Under the pieces are notes generated by a model. That model saw nothing but the letters and a program-made list of their open reading frames with translations, was not told where the DNA came from and did no database searches. From Rhizobium sp. G21 (GTDB taxonomy: Bacteria > Pseudomonadota > Alphaproteobacteria > Rhizobiales > Rhizobiaceae), in contig NZ_JACFXW010000001.1 in assembly GCF_014158035.1 (NCBI RefSeq), positions 2,954,001 through 3,018,000 on the forward strand: a stretch of DNA of 64,000 bases. Direction: 5' to 3'. The translations under genes were made by a program, and so were the position numbers. Positions 1 through 8,861 of the stretch are shown here, in pieces (within the stretch, counting starts at the first letter, position 1; the number at the start of each line of letters is the position of its first letter).

Positions 1-788
1 AATCGAACGCGCGGCGGGCGCGGCCGACGCAATTGGCGGCCACCGTGAGCCGCGTGCCGTAAAGCCAGTCGTTTGCGAGATCGAAGCCCTTGTGGACTTC
101 GCCCAGAATCTGGGCTGAGGACAGGCGGCAATCGTCGAAATTGAGGATGCAGTTCTTGTAGCCGCGATGGGAGACGGAATTATAGCCCTCGCGGATCTCG
201 AAGCCCGGCGTGCCGCGATCGACCAGGAAACAGGTGATCAGCTTCTTGGGGCCGCGCGGCGTTTCTTCCTCGCCGGTGGCGATGAAGACGATGACGAAAT
301 CGGCGATATTGGCATGGCTGATGAAATGCTTGGTGCCGTTGACGATCCAGTCGTCGCCATCGGGTTTGGCGAAGCATTTCATGCCGCGCACGTCGGAGCC
401 TGCGCCCGGTTCGGTCATGGCGAGCGCGTCGAATTTTTCGCCCTTGGTGGCGGGGATCAGATAACGTTCGCGCTGGTCGGCGTTGCAGCCCATGAGAATG
501 CCGGAGGGACGGCCGAAGAAGACGGTGAGCGCCATCGAGGCGCGGCCGAGTTCGCGTTCGACCAGGGCGAAGGTCAGGTGATCCAGCCCTGCGCCGCCCA
601 CATCTTCGGGCATGTTGCAGCCGAAGAAGCCGAGTTCCTTGACCTTCCGGGCGATCTCCTGGCCCATTTCCGGCGGCACGAAGCCTTGCTTTTCGACCTG
701 GTCTTCAAGGGGATAGAGCTCGGTTTCGACAAAGCTCCTGACCGTGTTGACGATCATGTCCTGTTCTTCGGTCAGTCCAAAATTCATG
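1..788 (-). CDS. acyl-CoA dehydrogenase (3' part cut by window edge)
   Basis: FAD-dependent acyl-CoA dehydrogenase; about 262 N-terminal residues of a usual 380 are visible. The helical N-terminal domain opens with NFGLTEEQ, and the FAD/substrate signature MTEPGAGSDVRG lies near residues 122-133. The start is set by AGGAGG seven bases before the ATG at 786-788. It is the last visible gene of a minus-strand cluster with carnitine dehydrogenase and a BKACE enzyme, so an inferred substrate is a carnitine-related CoA ester such as gamma-butyrobetainyl-CoA. The visible sequence does not prove the substrate, and a general short-chain acyl-CoA role is possible. Confidence 0.85.
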
Positions 789-820
789 GTGTTTCCTCCT
801 TGTATGGAGGGCGCCGCGCA

Positions 821-969
821 CCCCCTCTGTCCTGCCGGACATCTCCCCTCAAGGGGGAGAGTGGATTCCATTTTCCCGCTCGCCCAGCCGAGAGGCCAAT
901 TGGTTGGCGCTGTCGGCGCTCCATCCAATCTCCCCCTTTAGGGGAGATGCCCGGCAGGGCAGAGGGGGT
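821..969. repeat. RIME-like intergenic inverted-repeat element
   Basis: The outer arms at 821-850 and 940-969 are near-perfect reverse complements of about 30 bases (CCCCCTCTG...CATCTCCCCT against AGGGGAGATG...CAGAGGGGG, two mismatches). Inner arms of CCCCTCAAGGGGGAGA type add a second fold. It fills the gap between the acyl-CoA dehydrogenase and carnitine dehydrogenase genes. The shape is that of the palindromic repeats common between rhizobial genes. Confidence 0.75.
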
Positions 970-985
970 AATTCTTGCTCTTCCG

Positions 986-2473
986 TTACTTCTTCTGCCC
1001 GACAGACCGCCCCGCACCCTCGGGCAGCGGCAGCTTGGCATGCGCATCGATCAGCGGCTGCAGCTTCTCCATCACTTCCGGCAGCGGCGGCACGGACTTG
1101 CTCTCGCTCGATGACACATGCAGCATCAGATGTTCGCAGGTCGCCACCATCGTGTCGTCGGAGACGCGATAAAGGGACATAAAGGTATGCAGCTTCTTGC
1201 CGTCACAGGGCAGGATTTGCCCCTTGGTGTAAAGGCTTTCACCCAGCTTGCATTCCGCCAGCAGTCGCACATGGTTTTCGACCGTGTAATAGCTGTGACC
1301 GGCCTCGACATAGGCCATATCCGCGCCGATCAGGCGCAACAGCGCATCGGCGGAATCGGCGAAGCACTGGGTGTAGCGGAACTCCGTCATATGGCCGTTG
1401 TAATCGACCCAGGAGGGCTGCACCTTGAGATCCAGCAGCCGGATCGGCTGGGAGAGATCGGGGGCGGCGGGCTTGGGCGCGTTCTTCCACAGATGCGCCT
1501 CGAACTCGGCGAGCAGCTTGCCGGAGCCCCAGCCCTGGCCGCCATTCGATCCCTTCAGCGTCTGCATGATGCCGACGAGATTTTCGTCGCGGATGCGTTC
1601 CAGCTCGCGGAAGCCGTAAGCGCCGGATTGCGCATCCGACTGGCTGGCGATCTTGTCGACCAGTTCGTCGGTCAGGTCCACCACATCCATCAGCTTGGTC
1701 CAGGGCCAGGACAGGCAGGGGCCGAACTGGGCGATGAAATGGCGCATGCCGGCTTCGCCGCCAGCGATGCGGTAGGTTTCGAACATGCCCATCTGCGCCC
1801 AGCGCATGCCGAAGGAATAGCGGATCACGTCGTCGAGCGTTTCTGTGTCGCAGATGTCGTCCTGGATCAGCCACAGGCCCTCGCGCCAGACGGCTTCGAG
1901 CAGGCGGTCGCCGACAAAGGCTTCGATTTCCTTCTTGAGGATCACGCCTTTCATGCCGATCGGCGCGAGCTTGGCCTTGGCTTCTTCCAGCACCGCCGGA
2001 GACGTCTTCTGGCCGCCGACCAGTTCTGCGAGCGGCAGGAGATAGACGGGGTTATAGGGGTGTGCGACGAACATCCGCTCGGGATGTTTCATGTCCCGCT
2101 GCAGTTCCGTCGGCATGATGCCGGAGGTCGAGGATCCGATCAGCGCCTTGGGATCTGCGGCCGCGTCGATCTGGGTGATGACATTGCGCTTGAGGTCGAT
2201 GCGCTCGGGCACCGATTCCTGGATCCAGTCGGCGCCGGCGACGGCCTCTTCGACCGTCTTGTAGAAGGTCAGCTTGCCTTTGGGCGGCAAGGGCGCAGCC
2301 GTGAGCAGGCTATAGGCGCGCTCGGCATTGGCCATGACTTCGCCGATGATGCGCTCGGCTTCCGGATGCGGGTCATACATGGCGGTGTCGATGCCGGCCA
2401 GCACGAAACGCGCCGCCCAGGCCCCGCCGATAACGCCGCCGCCGATGCAGGCTGCTTTCTGGATTTTGGTCAT
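986..2473 (-). CDS. cdhA: L-carnitine dehydrogenase / betainyl-CoA thioesterase fusion
   Basis: Two-domain enzyme of 495 residues. Residues about 1-320 form a 3-hydroxyacyl-CoA-dehydrogenase-type carnitine dehydrogenase: NAD loop GGGVIGGAW at 11-19, catalytic-region SSTSGI and HPYNPVYLLPL. It oxidises L-carnitine to 3-dehydrocarnitine. Residues about 340-480 form a hot-dog thioesterase (VDYNGHMTEFRY), a separate protein (CdhB) in Pseudomonas, where it hydrolyses betainyl-CoA to glycine betaine. The fusion thus holds the first and last steps, and the BKACE gene just upstream supplies the middle one. Start: ATG at 2471-2473 with GGTGGAA upstream. Reading as a carnitine enzyme is firm from family features; the thioesterase substrate is inferred from context. 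Confidence 0.9.
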   Translation of the reverse strand: MTKIQKAACIGGGVIGGAWAARFVLAGIDTAMYDPHPEAERIIGEVMANAERAYSLLTAAPLPPKGKLTFYKTVEEAVAGADWIQESVPERIDLKRNVITQIDAAADPKALIGSSTSGIMPTELQRDMKHPERMFVAHPYNPVYLLPLAELVGGQKTSPAVLEEAKAKLAPIGMKGVILKKEIEAFVGDRLLEAVWREGLWLIQDDICDTETLDDVIRYSFGMRWAQMGMFETYRIAGGEAGMRHFIAQFGPCLSWPWTKLMDVVDLTDELVDKIASQSDAQSGAYGFRELERIRDENLVGIMQTLKGSNGGQGWGSGKLLAEFEAHLWKNAPKPAAPDLSQPIRLLDLKVQPSWVDYNGHMTEFRYTQCFADSADALLRLIGADMAYVEAGHSYYTVENHVRLLAECKLGESLYTKGQILPCDGKKLHTFMSLYRVSDDTMVATCEHLMLHVSSSESKSVPPLPEVMEKLQPLIDAHAKLPLPEGAGRSVGQKK

Positions 2474-2508
2474 AGTCTATTCCACCTGTTTCAATGGACC
2501 CCGCCCCA

Positions 2509-2650
2509 AACCCCTCCCCACATGGGGGAGGGGCTTAACCTGCGGCGATCGCTCATCCAATTCTACAGTTCAGCCCGCCGCGAGATTGCTTTCTGCAAAG
2601 CGCGTTCGGCACTTTAAGCCCTCCCCTTGTGGGGAGGGTGGGGAGGGGTT
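2509..2650. repeat. RIME-like inverted-repeat element
   Basis: Left arm 2509-2538 (AACCCCTCCCC, then GGGGGAGGGGCTTAA) is mirrored by the right arm at about 2615-2650 (TTTAAGCCCTCCCC, then GGGGAGGGGTT), with about 75 bases between. It fills the gap between cdhA and the BKACE gene. The arms differ in sequence from the elements at 821 and 61045. Confidence 0.7.
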
Positions 2651-2656
2651 CTTTCC

Positions 2657-3559
2657 TCAGCGTTTCGTCAGCTTCAGTTTCTCGCGCACTTCGGCCGGGC
2701 CGATGATTCTCGCGCCCATGCCCTCGATCACGGTCACGGCCTTCTCCACCAGTTGCGCATTGGTGGCGAGCACGCCCTTGGAGAGGTAGAGATTGTCCTC
2801 AAGGCCGACGCGGACATTGCCGCCGGCCAGCACCGAGGCTGCCGGATAGGCGAGCGCATTGCGGCCGATCGAGAAGGCCGAGAAGGTCCAGTTGGCGGGC
2901 ACATTGTTGACCATGGCCATGAAGGTGTTGAGATCGTCGGGCGCGCCCCAAGGAATGCCCATGCACAGCTGGATCAGCACCGGATCCTCGATCAGGCCTT
3001 CCTCGACCAGTTGCTTGGCGAACCAGAGATGGCCGGTGTCGAAGGCTTCGATTTCGGGGCGCACGCCGAGATCGGTCATCATCTTGGCCATGGCGCGCAA
3101 CATGGACGGCGTGTTGGTCATGACATAGTCGCCGAGCGAAAAGTTCATGGTGCCGCAATCCAGAGTGCAGATTTCCGGCAGGCATTCGGCCACGTGGCTG
3201 ACGCGCTCGGTGGCGCCGGCCATGTCGGTGCCATTGGGATTGAGCGGCAGCGGCTGTTCGACATTGCCGAAAATCATGTCGCCGCCCATGCCGGCGGTGA
3301 GGTTGAGCACCACATCGACATCGGCGGAGCGAATGAGATCGGTGACTTCCTTGTAGAGATCGTTGCGGCGGCTCGCGGCGCCGGTCTCGGGATCGCGCAC
3401 ATGGCAATGCACCACGGCGGCGCCGGCTTTCGCGGCGTCGATGGCCGAGGCGGCGATGTCCTTGGGCGAGCGGGGCACATGCGGCGACTTGCCAGCAGTG
3501 TCGCCGGAGCCGGTGACGGCGCAGGTGATGAAGACGTCGCGGTTCATAGTGAGCGGCAT
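2657..3559 (-). CDS. cdhC: BKACE family enzyme (3-dehydrocarnitine cleavage)
   Basis: Member of the beta-keto acid cleavage enzyme family (DUF849, zinc TIM barrel), 300 residues. The metal-binding HCHVRD lies at residues 51-56 and the family segment NLTAGMGG follows. BKACE enzymes condense a beta-keto acid with acetyl-CoA; beside a carnitine dehydrogenase the expected reaction is 3-dehydrocarnitine + acetyl-CoA giving betainyl-CoA + acetoacetate. I chose the ATG at 3557-3559 because AAGGAGGAA precedes it; an ATG 11 codons upstream has no such site. First gene of the minus-strand carnitine operon, divergent from cdhR. Substrate by context, family firm. Confidence 0.87.
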   Translation of the reverse strand: MPLTMNRDVFITCAVTGSGDTAGKSPHVPRSPKDIAASAIDAAKAGAAVVHCHVRDPETGAASRRNDLYKEVTDLIRSADVDVVLNLTAGMGGDMIFGNVEQPLPLNPNGTDMAGATERVSHVAECLPEICTLDCGTMNFSLGDYVMTNTPSMLRAMAKMMTDLGVRPEIEAFDTGHLWFAKQLVEEGLIEDPVLIQLCMGIPWGAPDDLNTFMAMVNNVPANWTFSAFSIGRNALAYPAASVLAGGNVRVGLEDNLYLSKGVLATNAQLVEKAVTVIEGMGARIIGPAEVREKLKLTKR

Positions 3560-3659
3560 GAATGTTCCTCCTTGGGGAGCCTTGATGCGCATTCAATGCC
3601 GAGGCGGCTTGCTTTGCTTTGCAAATGGCGCAATATTCTAAACATAATCGGAAGCTCTT

Positions 3660-4626
3660 ATGTTAGACTCTGCTGACCAAATCGCCGACCTCGATATTCT
3701 CGCATTTCCCGAGACGACGATGATTCTGCTGGCGGCGGTGATCGAGCCCATCCGCGCCGCCAATCGTATCGCCGGCCGCACGCTCTATCGCTGGCGGTTG
3801 CTCAGCCCCGACGGCAAGCCGGTGGAGACGACCGCCGGCATCTCCATTCCGGTGTCGGGCGCCTTTCAACCGGAGCGTGACGCGCAGCCTTTGTTCGTCG
3901 TCGCGAGCTATAATTGGCAACGCAGCGCCACACCGGCGATCAGGATGGCGCTTTCGCGCACCGCCCGGCATCGGGCGCTGATCGTGGGTGTGGAATCCGG
4001 TGCCTGGCGATGGCGGAGGCGAGCCTGCTCGACGATCACAAGGCGACGGTGCATTGGGAAGATTTCGACGATTTCACTGCGCGCTATCCGGAAATCGGCA
4101 CGGTCAAGGAACGCTATGTCATCGATCGCAAGCGCATGACCAGCGCCGGGGCGGTGCCGACGCTCGATCTGATGCTGGAGATTATCCGCCGCGGCCACGG
4201 CTATTCCATGGCGCTCGAAGTGGCGCGTTCCTTCATCTATGAGCGGGACGGGGAGGGCGCGACCTGCTGCCGTCGCCGCCGACCGCGCCGGGCATCATCG
4301 ATCGCCGTATCTCGGAAGCCGTGCGGCTGATGGAGGAGACGGTGGACCAGCCGCTGTCGCTGGAAAAGCTCGCGCGCAAAAGCGGTCTGTCGGCGCGGCA
4401 TCTGCAGAGCCTGTTCAACCAGTCCTTCGGGGTGACGCCGCATGTGCATTATCTGGCGCTGAGGCTGAACGCGGCGCGGCGCAAGGTCATCGAGACGCCA
4501 GCGTCCTTCGCCGAGATCGCGACGGCCACCGGCTTCAATTCCGCCTCGGCCTTTTCGCGATCCTACCGGCTGCAATTCCGGGAAAGCCCGTCGGAGACGC
4601 GCAAGCGTCTCCGGTCGCCGGCCTGA
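3660..4626 (+). CDS. cdhR: GlxA/CdhR-type regulator of carnitine genes (two frameshifts)
   Basis: AraC-family activator with an N-terminal DJ-1/PfpI-like ligand domain (about residues 1-200: DIDILAFPETTMILLAAVIEP type start, later VGVESGAW) and a C-terminal double helix-turn-helix (SLEKLARKSGLSARHLQSLF, then FAEIATATGFNSASAFSRSY). The reading frame breaks twice, near 4007 and near 4256; adding one G at each place (TGGCG to TGGGCG, GAGGGC to GAGGGGC) restores a normal protein of about 322 residues. Divergent from cdhC with 100 bases between. In Pseudomonas CdhR activates carnitine dehydrogenase genes, so this is probably the local activator. Either a decayed gene or two base-calling errors; the second seems likelier. 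Confidence 0.8.
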
Positions 4627-4641
4627 CATGTTTTTGAAGGA

Positions 4642-5820
4642 TCAGACCGCGTCCAAAGCGCGCTCGAAATCCTCGATCAGATCTTCGCCGTCTTCGATGC
4701 CGGCCGACAGGCGCAGGAGACCCGCGGAAATGCCCAGCTCCGCGCGCGCCTCGTCGGTCAGGTTCTTGTGCGTGGTGGTGGCCGGATGGGTGATCAGGCT
4801 TTTCGCGTCGCCGAGATTGTTGGAGATCAGCACCACGTCGAGGCCGTTCTGCAGCGTGAAGGCTTCCTTCTTGCCGCCCTTGAGCTCGAACGCCACCAGC
4901 GTGGAACCGCCGGTCATCTGGCGGGCGATGATGTCGGCCTGCGGATGGTCTGGACGGCCGGGATAGATCACCCGCTCGACCTTGGGATGGCTGGCGAGGA
5001 AATCGGCGACACGGGCGGCGTTTTCGGTCTGCTGCTTGATGCGCAGCGCCATGGTTTCCAGGCCCTTCAGCAGAACCCAGGCGTTAAACGGCGACATGGC
5101 CGGGCCGGTATGGCGGAAATAGTCGTGCAGGTTCTCGTCGATCCACTGCTTGTCCGACAGCACGACGCCGCCCAGGCAACGACCCTGGCCGTCGATATGC
5201 TTGGTGGCCGAATAGACGACCACATGCGCGCCGAGCTCCAGCGGCTTCTGGAAAAGCGGGGTGGCGAAGACATTGTCGACCACGACCTTGGCGCCGATCT
5301 GGTTGGCGAGTTTTGCCACGCTGGCGATGTCGACCACTTCCAGCGTCGGATTGGTCGGGCTTTCGAGGAAGAAAACCTTGGTGTTGGGGCGGATCTCGGC
5401 TTCCCAGTTTGCGAGGTCGCGGCCGTCGACCAGGGTGCATTCGACGCCATATTTCGGCGCCAGCGTCTCCACGACCCAGCGGCAGGAGCCGAACAGCGCG
5501 CGGGCGGCGACGATATGATCGCCGGCTTTCACCTGGGAGAGGATGGCTGCGGAAACGGCGGCCATGCCGGAGGCGGTGGCGCGGGCGTCTTCGGCGCCTT
5601 CGAGCATGCACATGCGCTTTTCGAGCATGTCATTGGTGGGGCTGCCATAGCGGGCATAGATGAAGCCGGGATCCTCGCCCTTGAAACGGGCCTCGGCCGC
5701 TTCCGACGTTTCATAGACGAATCCCTGGGTCAGGAAAATCGCTTCCGACGTTTCGCCATATTGCGACCGCTGCGTTCCGCCATGCACGAGTTTCGTCGCC
5801 GGCCGCCAATTCTTGTTCAT
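4642..5820 (-). CDS. metZ: O-succinylhomoserine sulfhydrylase
   Basis: PLP enzyme of the Cys/Met metabolism family, 392 residues, making homocysteine from O-succinylhomoserine and sulfide in methionine synthesis. Visible marks: YGSPTNDMLE early, ESPTNPTLEVVDI with the PLP-phosphate region, VVYSATKHIDGQGRCLGG with the Schiff-base lysine, and the C-terminal RLSAGIED. The start is the ATG at 5818-5820, preceded by GAGGTGG at five bases; a GTG three codons upstream is less well placed. It lies behind a SAM-II riboswitch and an intrinsic terminator, which fixes its methionine role and repression by S-adenosylmethionine. Confidence 0.95.
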   Translation of the reverse strand: MNKNWRPATKLVHGGTQRSQYGETSEAIFLTQGFVYETSEAAEARFKGEDPGFIYARYGSPTNDMLEKRMCMLEGAEDARATASGMAAVSAAILSQVKAGDHIVAARALFGSCRWVVETLAPKYGVECTLVDGRDLANWEAEIRPNTKVFFLESPTNPTLEVVDIASVAKLANQIGAKVVVDNVFATPLFQKPLELGAHVVVYSATKHIDGQGRCLGGVVLSDKQWIDENLHDYFRHTGPAMSPFNAWVLLKGLETMALRIKQQTENAARVADFLASHPKVERVIYPGRPDHPQADIIARQMTGGSTLVAFELKGGKKEAFTLQNGLDVVLISNNLGDAKSLITHPATTTHKNLTDEARAELGISAGLLRLSAGIEDGEDLIEDFERALDAV

Positions 5821-5837
5821 GTGAACCACCTCAACAC

Positions 5838-5866
5838 AAAAAAACCGGCCGCAAAAGCAGGCCGGT
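5838..5866 (-). terminator. intrinsic terminator between SAM-II aptamer and metZ
   Basis: Minus strand: ACCGGCC stem (5866-5860 with 5850-5844), inner loop TGCTTTTGC, then seven T residues (5844-5838). It sits about 15 bases downstream of the SAM-II aptamer and 18 bases before the metZ start, so SAM binding may end transcription here. Confidence 0.8.
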
Positions 5867-5880
5867 TTCCATCAGAACCC

Positions 5881-5937
5881 GGCCTTTTTAGCAAGTTGTT
5901 TAACGTGGCTGCAAGCCGGCCGGCCAAATCACCACGA
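5881..5937 (-). ncRNA. SAM-II riboswitch
   Basis: The minus strand carries the conserved SAM-II core. CGTGG (5936-5932) pairs with CCACG (5908-5904) as P1. The segment TGATTTG follows, then CCGGCTTGCAG, then the tail GTTAAACAA...GCTAAAAAGG that folds back as the pseudoknot. This matches the metA/SAM_alpha family found almost only before alphaproteobacterial methionine genes. The RNA would start about six bases upstream of the aptamer. Confidence 0.93.
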
Positions 5938-5949
5938 ATTCCGTGGATG

Positions 5950-5978
5950 GCCATATCTCAAACGGTCTTCGAGGTCAA
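5950..5978 (-). promoter_or_regulatory. promoter of the metZ riboswitch transcript
   Basis: Minus strand TTGACC (5978-5973), 17-base spacer, TATGGC (5955-5950). The expected start near 5943 lies just before the aptamer, which fits well. Confidence 0.6.
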
Positions 5979-6045
5979 TCGGACTCGATTCGCGCTTGCG
6001 TCGGCAAGGGGGATTTCTATTGTCCCGACAAAAATAGAGGTTGAG

Positions 6046-7137
6046 ATGGCAGGAATTCTGGCGGATCGCGCGATCAGGGCGCTTTGGGACGAGGGACGGC
6101 TGAAGGCCGAAAAGCCGCTGGATCACGACCAGATCCAGCCGGCCAGCCTCGATCTGCGCCTGGGCGCCAAAGCCTTCCGCGTGCGCGCCTCCTTCCTGCC
6201 GGGCCCGAGCAAGCGGGTCTCCGACAAATTGAGCCGGCTCAGCCTGCATGTGGTCGATCTGACCGAGGGCGCCGTGCTCGAAACCGGCTGCGTCTACATC
6301 GTGCCGTTGCTCGAGACGATCGATCTGCCACAGCATCTGTCGGCCTCGACCAACCCCAAGAGCTCCACCGGCAGGCTGGATATCTTCACGCGGGTGATCA
6401 CCGATTATGCGCAGGAATTCGACCAGATCGCGCCGGGCTATTGCGGGCAGCTCTATCTCGAAATCTCGCCCAAGACCTTCCCGATCATCGTCCGGCGCGG
6501 CTCGCGCCTGTCGCAGATCCGTTTCCGCGAGGGGCAATCGCTTCTGCGGGAAGACGAAATGCTGTCGCTGCATCTTGCCGAGACGCTGGTCGCCGCGGAA
6601 AGCCCCGTCATATCAGGCTCGTCGATCGCGCTGTCGATCGATCTGATGGGCTCGGGCGCGGACGGTCTGGTCGGCTATCGCGGCAAGCGCCATTCCGCCG
6701 TGATCGACGTAGATGTCAAGGCCGCCCATGACATCTATGATTTCTGGGAGCCGATCTACAGCCGCGGCCGCAACGAACTGATCCTCGATCCCGACGAATT
6801 CTACATTCTCGTCAGCCGCGAAGCGGTGCATGTGCCGCCGCTCTATGCCGCCGAGATGGTGCCGTTCGATCCCTTGGTGGGCGAATTTCGCGTGCATTAC
6901 GCCGGCTTCTTCGATCCCGGCTTCGGCCATGTCGAGGCGGGTGGGGCGGGCGCGCGCGCGGTGCTGGAAGTACGCAGCCATGACGTGCCCTTCATTCTCG
7001 ATCACGGCCAGATCATCGGCCGGCTCGTCTATGAACATATGCGCGAGAAGCCCGAGGCGCTCTACGGGACCGGGCTGGGCTCGAACTACCAGGCGCAGGG
7101 CCTCAAACTCTCCAAGCATTTCCGAGCGCAGGACTGA
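6046..7137 (+). CDS. dcd: 2'-deoxycytidine 5'-triphosphate deaminase, two-domain type
   Basis: Deaminates dCTP to dUTP for dTTP synthesis. The protein has 363 residues, nearly twice the roughly 190 of E. coli Dcd; it is the long rhizobial form with two dUTPase-like folds. The first half keeps HDQIQPASLDLRLG (residues about 25-38) and the nucleotide-binding NPKSSTGR and SQIRF; the second half (from about residue 200) repeats the fold with HVPPLYAAEMVPFDP. I chose the ATG at 6046, since the frame is open far upstream only because it is antisense to metZ. Divergent from the metZ riboswitch and convergent with the HD-GYP gene, whose stop codon is adjacent. Confidence 0.9.
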   Translation: MAGILADRAIRALWDEGRLKAEKPLDHDQIQPASLDLRLGAKAFRVRASFLPGPSKRVSDKLSRLSLHVVDLTEGAVLETGCVYIVPLLETIDLPQHLSASTNPKSSTGRLDIFTRVITDYAQEFDQIAPGYCGQLYLEISPKTFPIIVRRGSRLSQIRFREGQSLLREDEMLSLHLAETLVAAESPVISGSSIALSIDLMGSGADGLVGYRGKRHSAVIDVDVKAAHDIYDFWEPIYSRGRNELILDPDEFYILVSREAVHVPPLYAAEMVPFDPLVGEFRVHYAGFFDPGFGHVEAGGAGARAVLEVRSHDVPFILDHGQIIGRLVYEHMREKPEALYGTGLGSNYQAQGLKLSKHFRAQD

Positions 7138-8490
7138 TCACGCCGCCTGTTTGGCGCCTGCGAGATCGGCGCGGCGAATCGCACGTTCGAGCGCCTCGAT
7201 ACAGGCGGGATCATGCGCTTGCCCAGCGCCCTCATGCAGGATGGCGAACGCCTTTTCCACCGGCATGGCGGCGCGATAGGGGCGATCGGCCGTCAGCGCG
7301 TCGAAGACGTCCGCGGTGGAGATGATGCGTGTTTCGGCGCAGATCGCTTCACCGGTAATCCCTCTCGGATAGCCCTTGCCATCCAGCCGCTCGTGATGGG
7401 CGCCGGCGATGCGGGCGAGATCGGCGAAAGCGCCGATGCGCGACAGGATCTCTTCCGAATAGGAGGCGTGCCGCTTCATCGCCTCCCATTCCTCGCCTTC
7501 CAGGCGGCCGGGCTTGTCGAGGATGGAATTGCTGACGCCGAGCTTGCCGATGTCATGCAGCAGCGCGGCGCGCTTGATGCGCCGCCGAGCGGACAGATCA
7601 TAGCCCATTTCTTCGGCGATCAGATCCGTGAACAGCGCGACGCGATCGCTATGGCCGGACGTGTAGGGGCTCTTGGCGTCGATGACCTGGGCGAAGGCGG
7701 CGGCGATGTCGTCGAGATAATCCTCGTCGGCAAGCCGGAGCGTCTTGCCCGGTTCGAGCGCCAGAATGCGCGTTTCGAGATCGGGGCTCGCCAGATCGTC
7801 CCAGAAAAGCCGATCGGCGACGGAGAGGAAGGCGTCGACGACGTCAGGATCGAACCAGGCTCCGCGCCTGTCCCGGAGTTCGGCAGTCGCCGCCTCGGGG
7901 CCGGCGCTCATGAAGAAGACATCGATGACCTGGGCAGCCAGCGCAATGCGGGCGAAAATCGAGATGTCCTGTCCCTTCAATCCTTGCGGACGCCCGCCGC
8001 CATCGAAGTGTTCGTCGAGATCGAGTATGCCCTGCGCCACATTCTCCGAAAAACGCATCATTCGGGCGATCTCCGCGCCCCGCTGGCAGCGGGTTTCGAT
8101 CATTTCCTGCGCGATGGCGCCGCCGTTTCTGAGGATGTTCAACACCGAGCGGAAGCGCTCGGCGAGGCCCGCCTGCAGGCCGGTATGGCTGATGACGAAG
8201 CCGAGAACCTGGCTGAGGCTCGAGCCCACCAGCTTGAAATCGCGTTTGAAGCGCAGGTCGTCGGCGAGATAGAGTTCGCAGATGCGGGCCGCATTCGAGG
8301 AGCAGCCGAGATCCTTGAGCAGCAGCGTATAGTAGAGCTCTTCGAGCGCTTTTTCGGACAAGCCCATCCGCGCGCCGATGGTCATGCCGATCCGGCACAC
8401 TCGGATGCAATGACCCTGCGGCTGGCCCTCGGTGAGGTCGAGCGCATGGCTGAGCGCGCTCATGATCTCCGCCAGTCTGATTGCAATCAT
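7138..8490 (-). CDS. tandem HD-GYP phosphodiesterase-like protein
   Basis: Protein of 450 residues with two HD-GYP units. The C-terminal unit (about 270-430) is complete: HSDRVALF, LLHDIGKLGVSN (the HD pair), HHERLDGKGYPRGI (the GYP motif), then TADVFDALTADRPYR. Such proteins hydrolyse cyclic di-GMP. The N-terminal unit (about 1-220) has the same order but degraded motifs: HCIRVCRIG, LLKDLGCSSN in place of the HD pair, and DEHFDGGGRPQGL in place of GYP. It may be a sensing or dimer-forming half. No signal peptide or membrane segment is seen. Start at 8488-8490, with GGAG eight bases before the ATG; longer starts would run into tRNA-Gly. Confidence 0.85.
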   Translation of the reverse strand: MIAIRLAEIMSALSHALDLTEGQPQGHCIRVCRIGMTIGARMGLSEKALEELYYTLLLKDLGCSSNAARICELYLADDLRFKRDFKLVGSSLSQVLGFVISHTGLQAGLAERFRSVLNILRNGGAIAQEMIETRCQRGAEIARMMRFSENVAQGILDLDEHFDGGGRPQGLKGQDISIFARIALAAQVIDVFFMSAGPEAATAELRDRRGAWFDPDVVDAFLSVADRLFWDDLASPDLETRILALEPGKTLRLADEDYLDDIAAAFAQVIDAKSPYTSGHSDRVALFTDLIAEEMGYDLSARRRIKRAALLHDIGKLGVSNSILDKPGRLEGEEWEAMKRHASYSEEILSRIGAFADLARIAGAHHERLDGKGYPRGITGEAICAETRIISTADVFDALTADRPYRAAMPVEKAFAILHEGAGQAHDPACIEALERAIRRADLAGAKQAA

Positions 8491-8606
8491 CGCCTCGCTC
8501 CGGTTCACGACGGATGCAGGATAAGGCGCCGTTCCTTCCACCCGGTTAAGGCCGATCGTTTCACCTTGACACATGAGGAGAAGTGATGACATTGAACGCT
8601 CACCGA

Positions 8607-8680
8607 GCGGGTGTAGCTCAATGGCAGAGCAGCAGCTTCCCAAGCTGAATACGAGGGTTCGATTCCCTTCACCCGCTCCA
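8607..8680 (+). tRNA. tRNA-Gly (anticodon CCC)
   Basis: 74 bases with encoded CCA. The acceptor stem GCGGGTG pairs with CACCCGC, the anticodon loop is TTCCCAA (anticodon CCC), and the T loop is TTCGATT. Reads GGG codons. Confidence 0.97.
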
Positions 8681-8830
8681 TAAGCTTCATATTTTCAATG
8701 TTTTGAAGAGGTTGGGTTTGCTAATCGGTCGGCGCGCGGCCGCCGTGCGCATCGAGAGTGGCCGACGTTTGGTCTTGGCTACGCCTCACGAAGTCGTGAA
8801 CACGAATTTCTTCGCGCTGCGAAATAAACT

Positions 8831-8859
8831 CTTGCTTTTTGTGCGACGCAGCATTAAGT
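8831..8859 (+). promoter_or_regulatory. candidate promoter of the anti-SD small RNA
   Basis: CTTGCT at 8831-8836, an 18-base spacer and TTAAGT-like bases at 8854-8859. This would start transcription a few bases before the first hairpin. Weak match to consensus. Confidence 0.4.
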
Positions 8860-8861
8860 TG

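Noticed and set aside
4768..6045. Open frame running in phase upstream of dcd for over 400 codons
   Set aside because: It is antisense to metZ and crosses the SAM-II riboswitch; the Dcd family begins at the ATG 6046.
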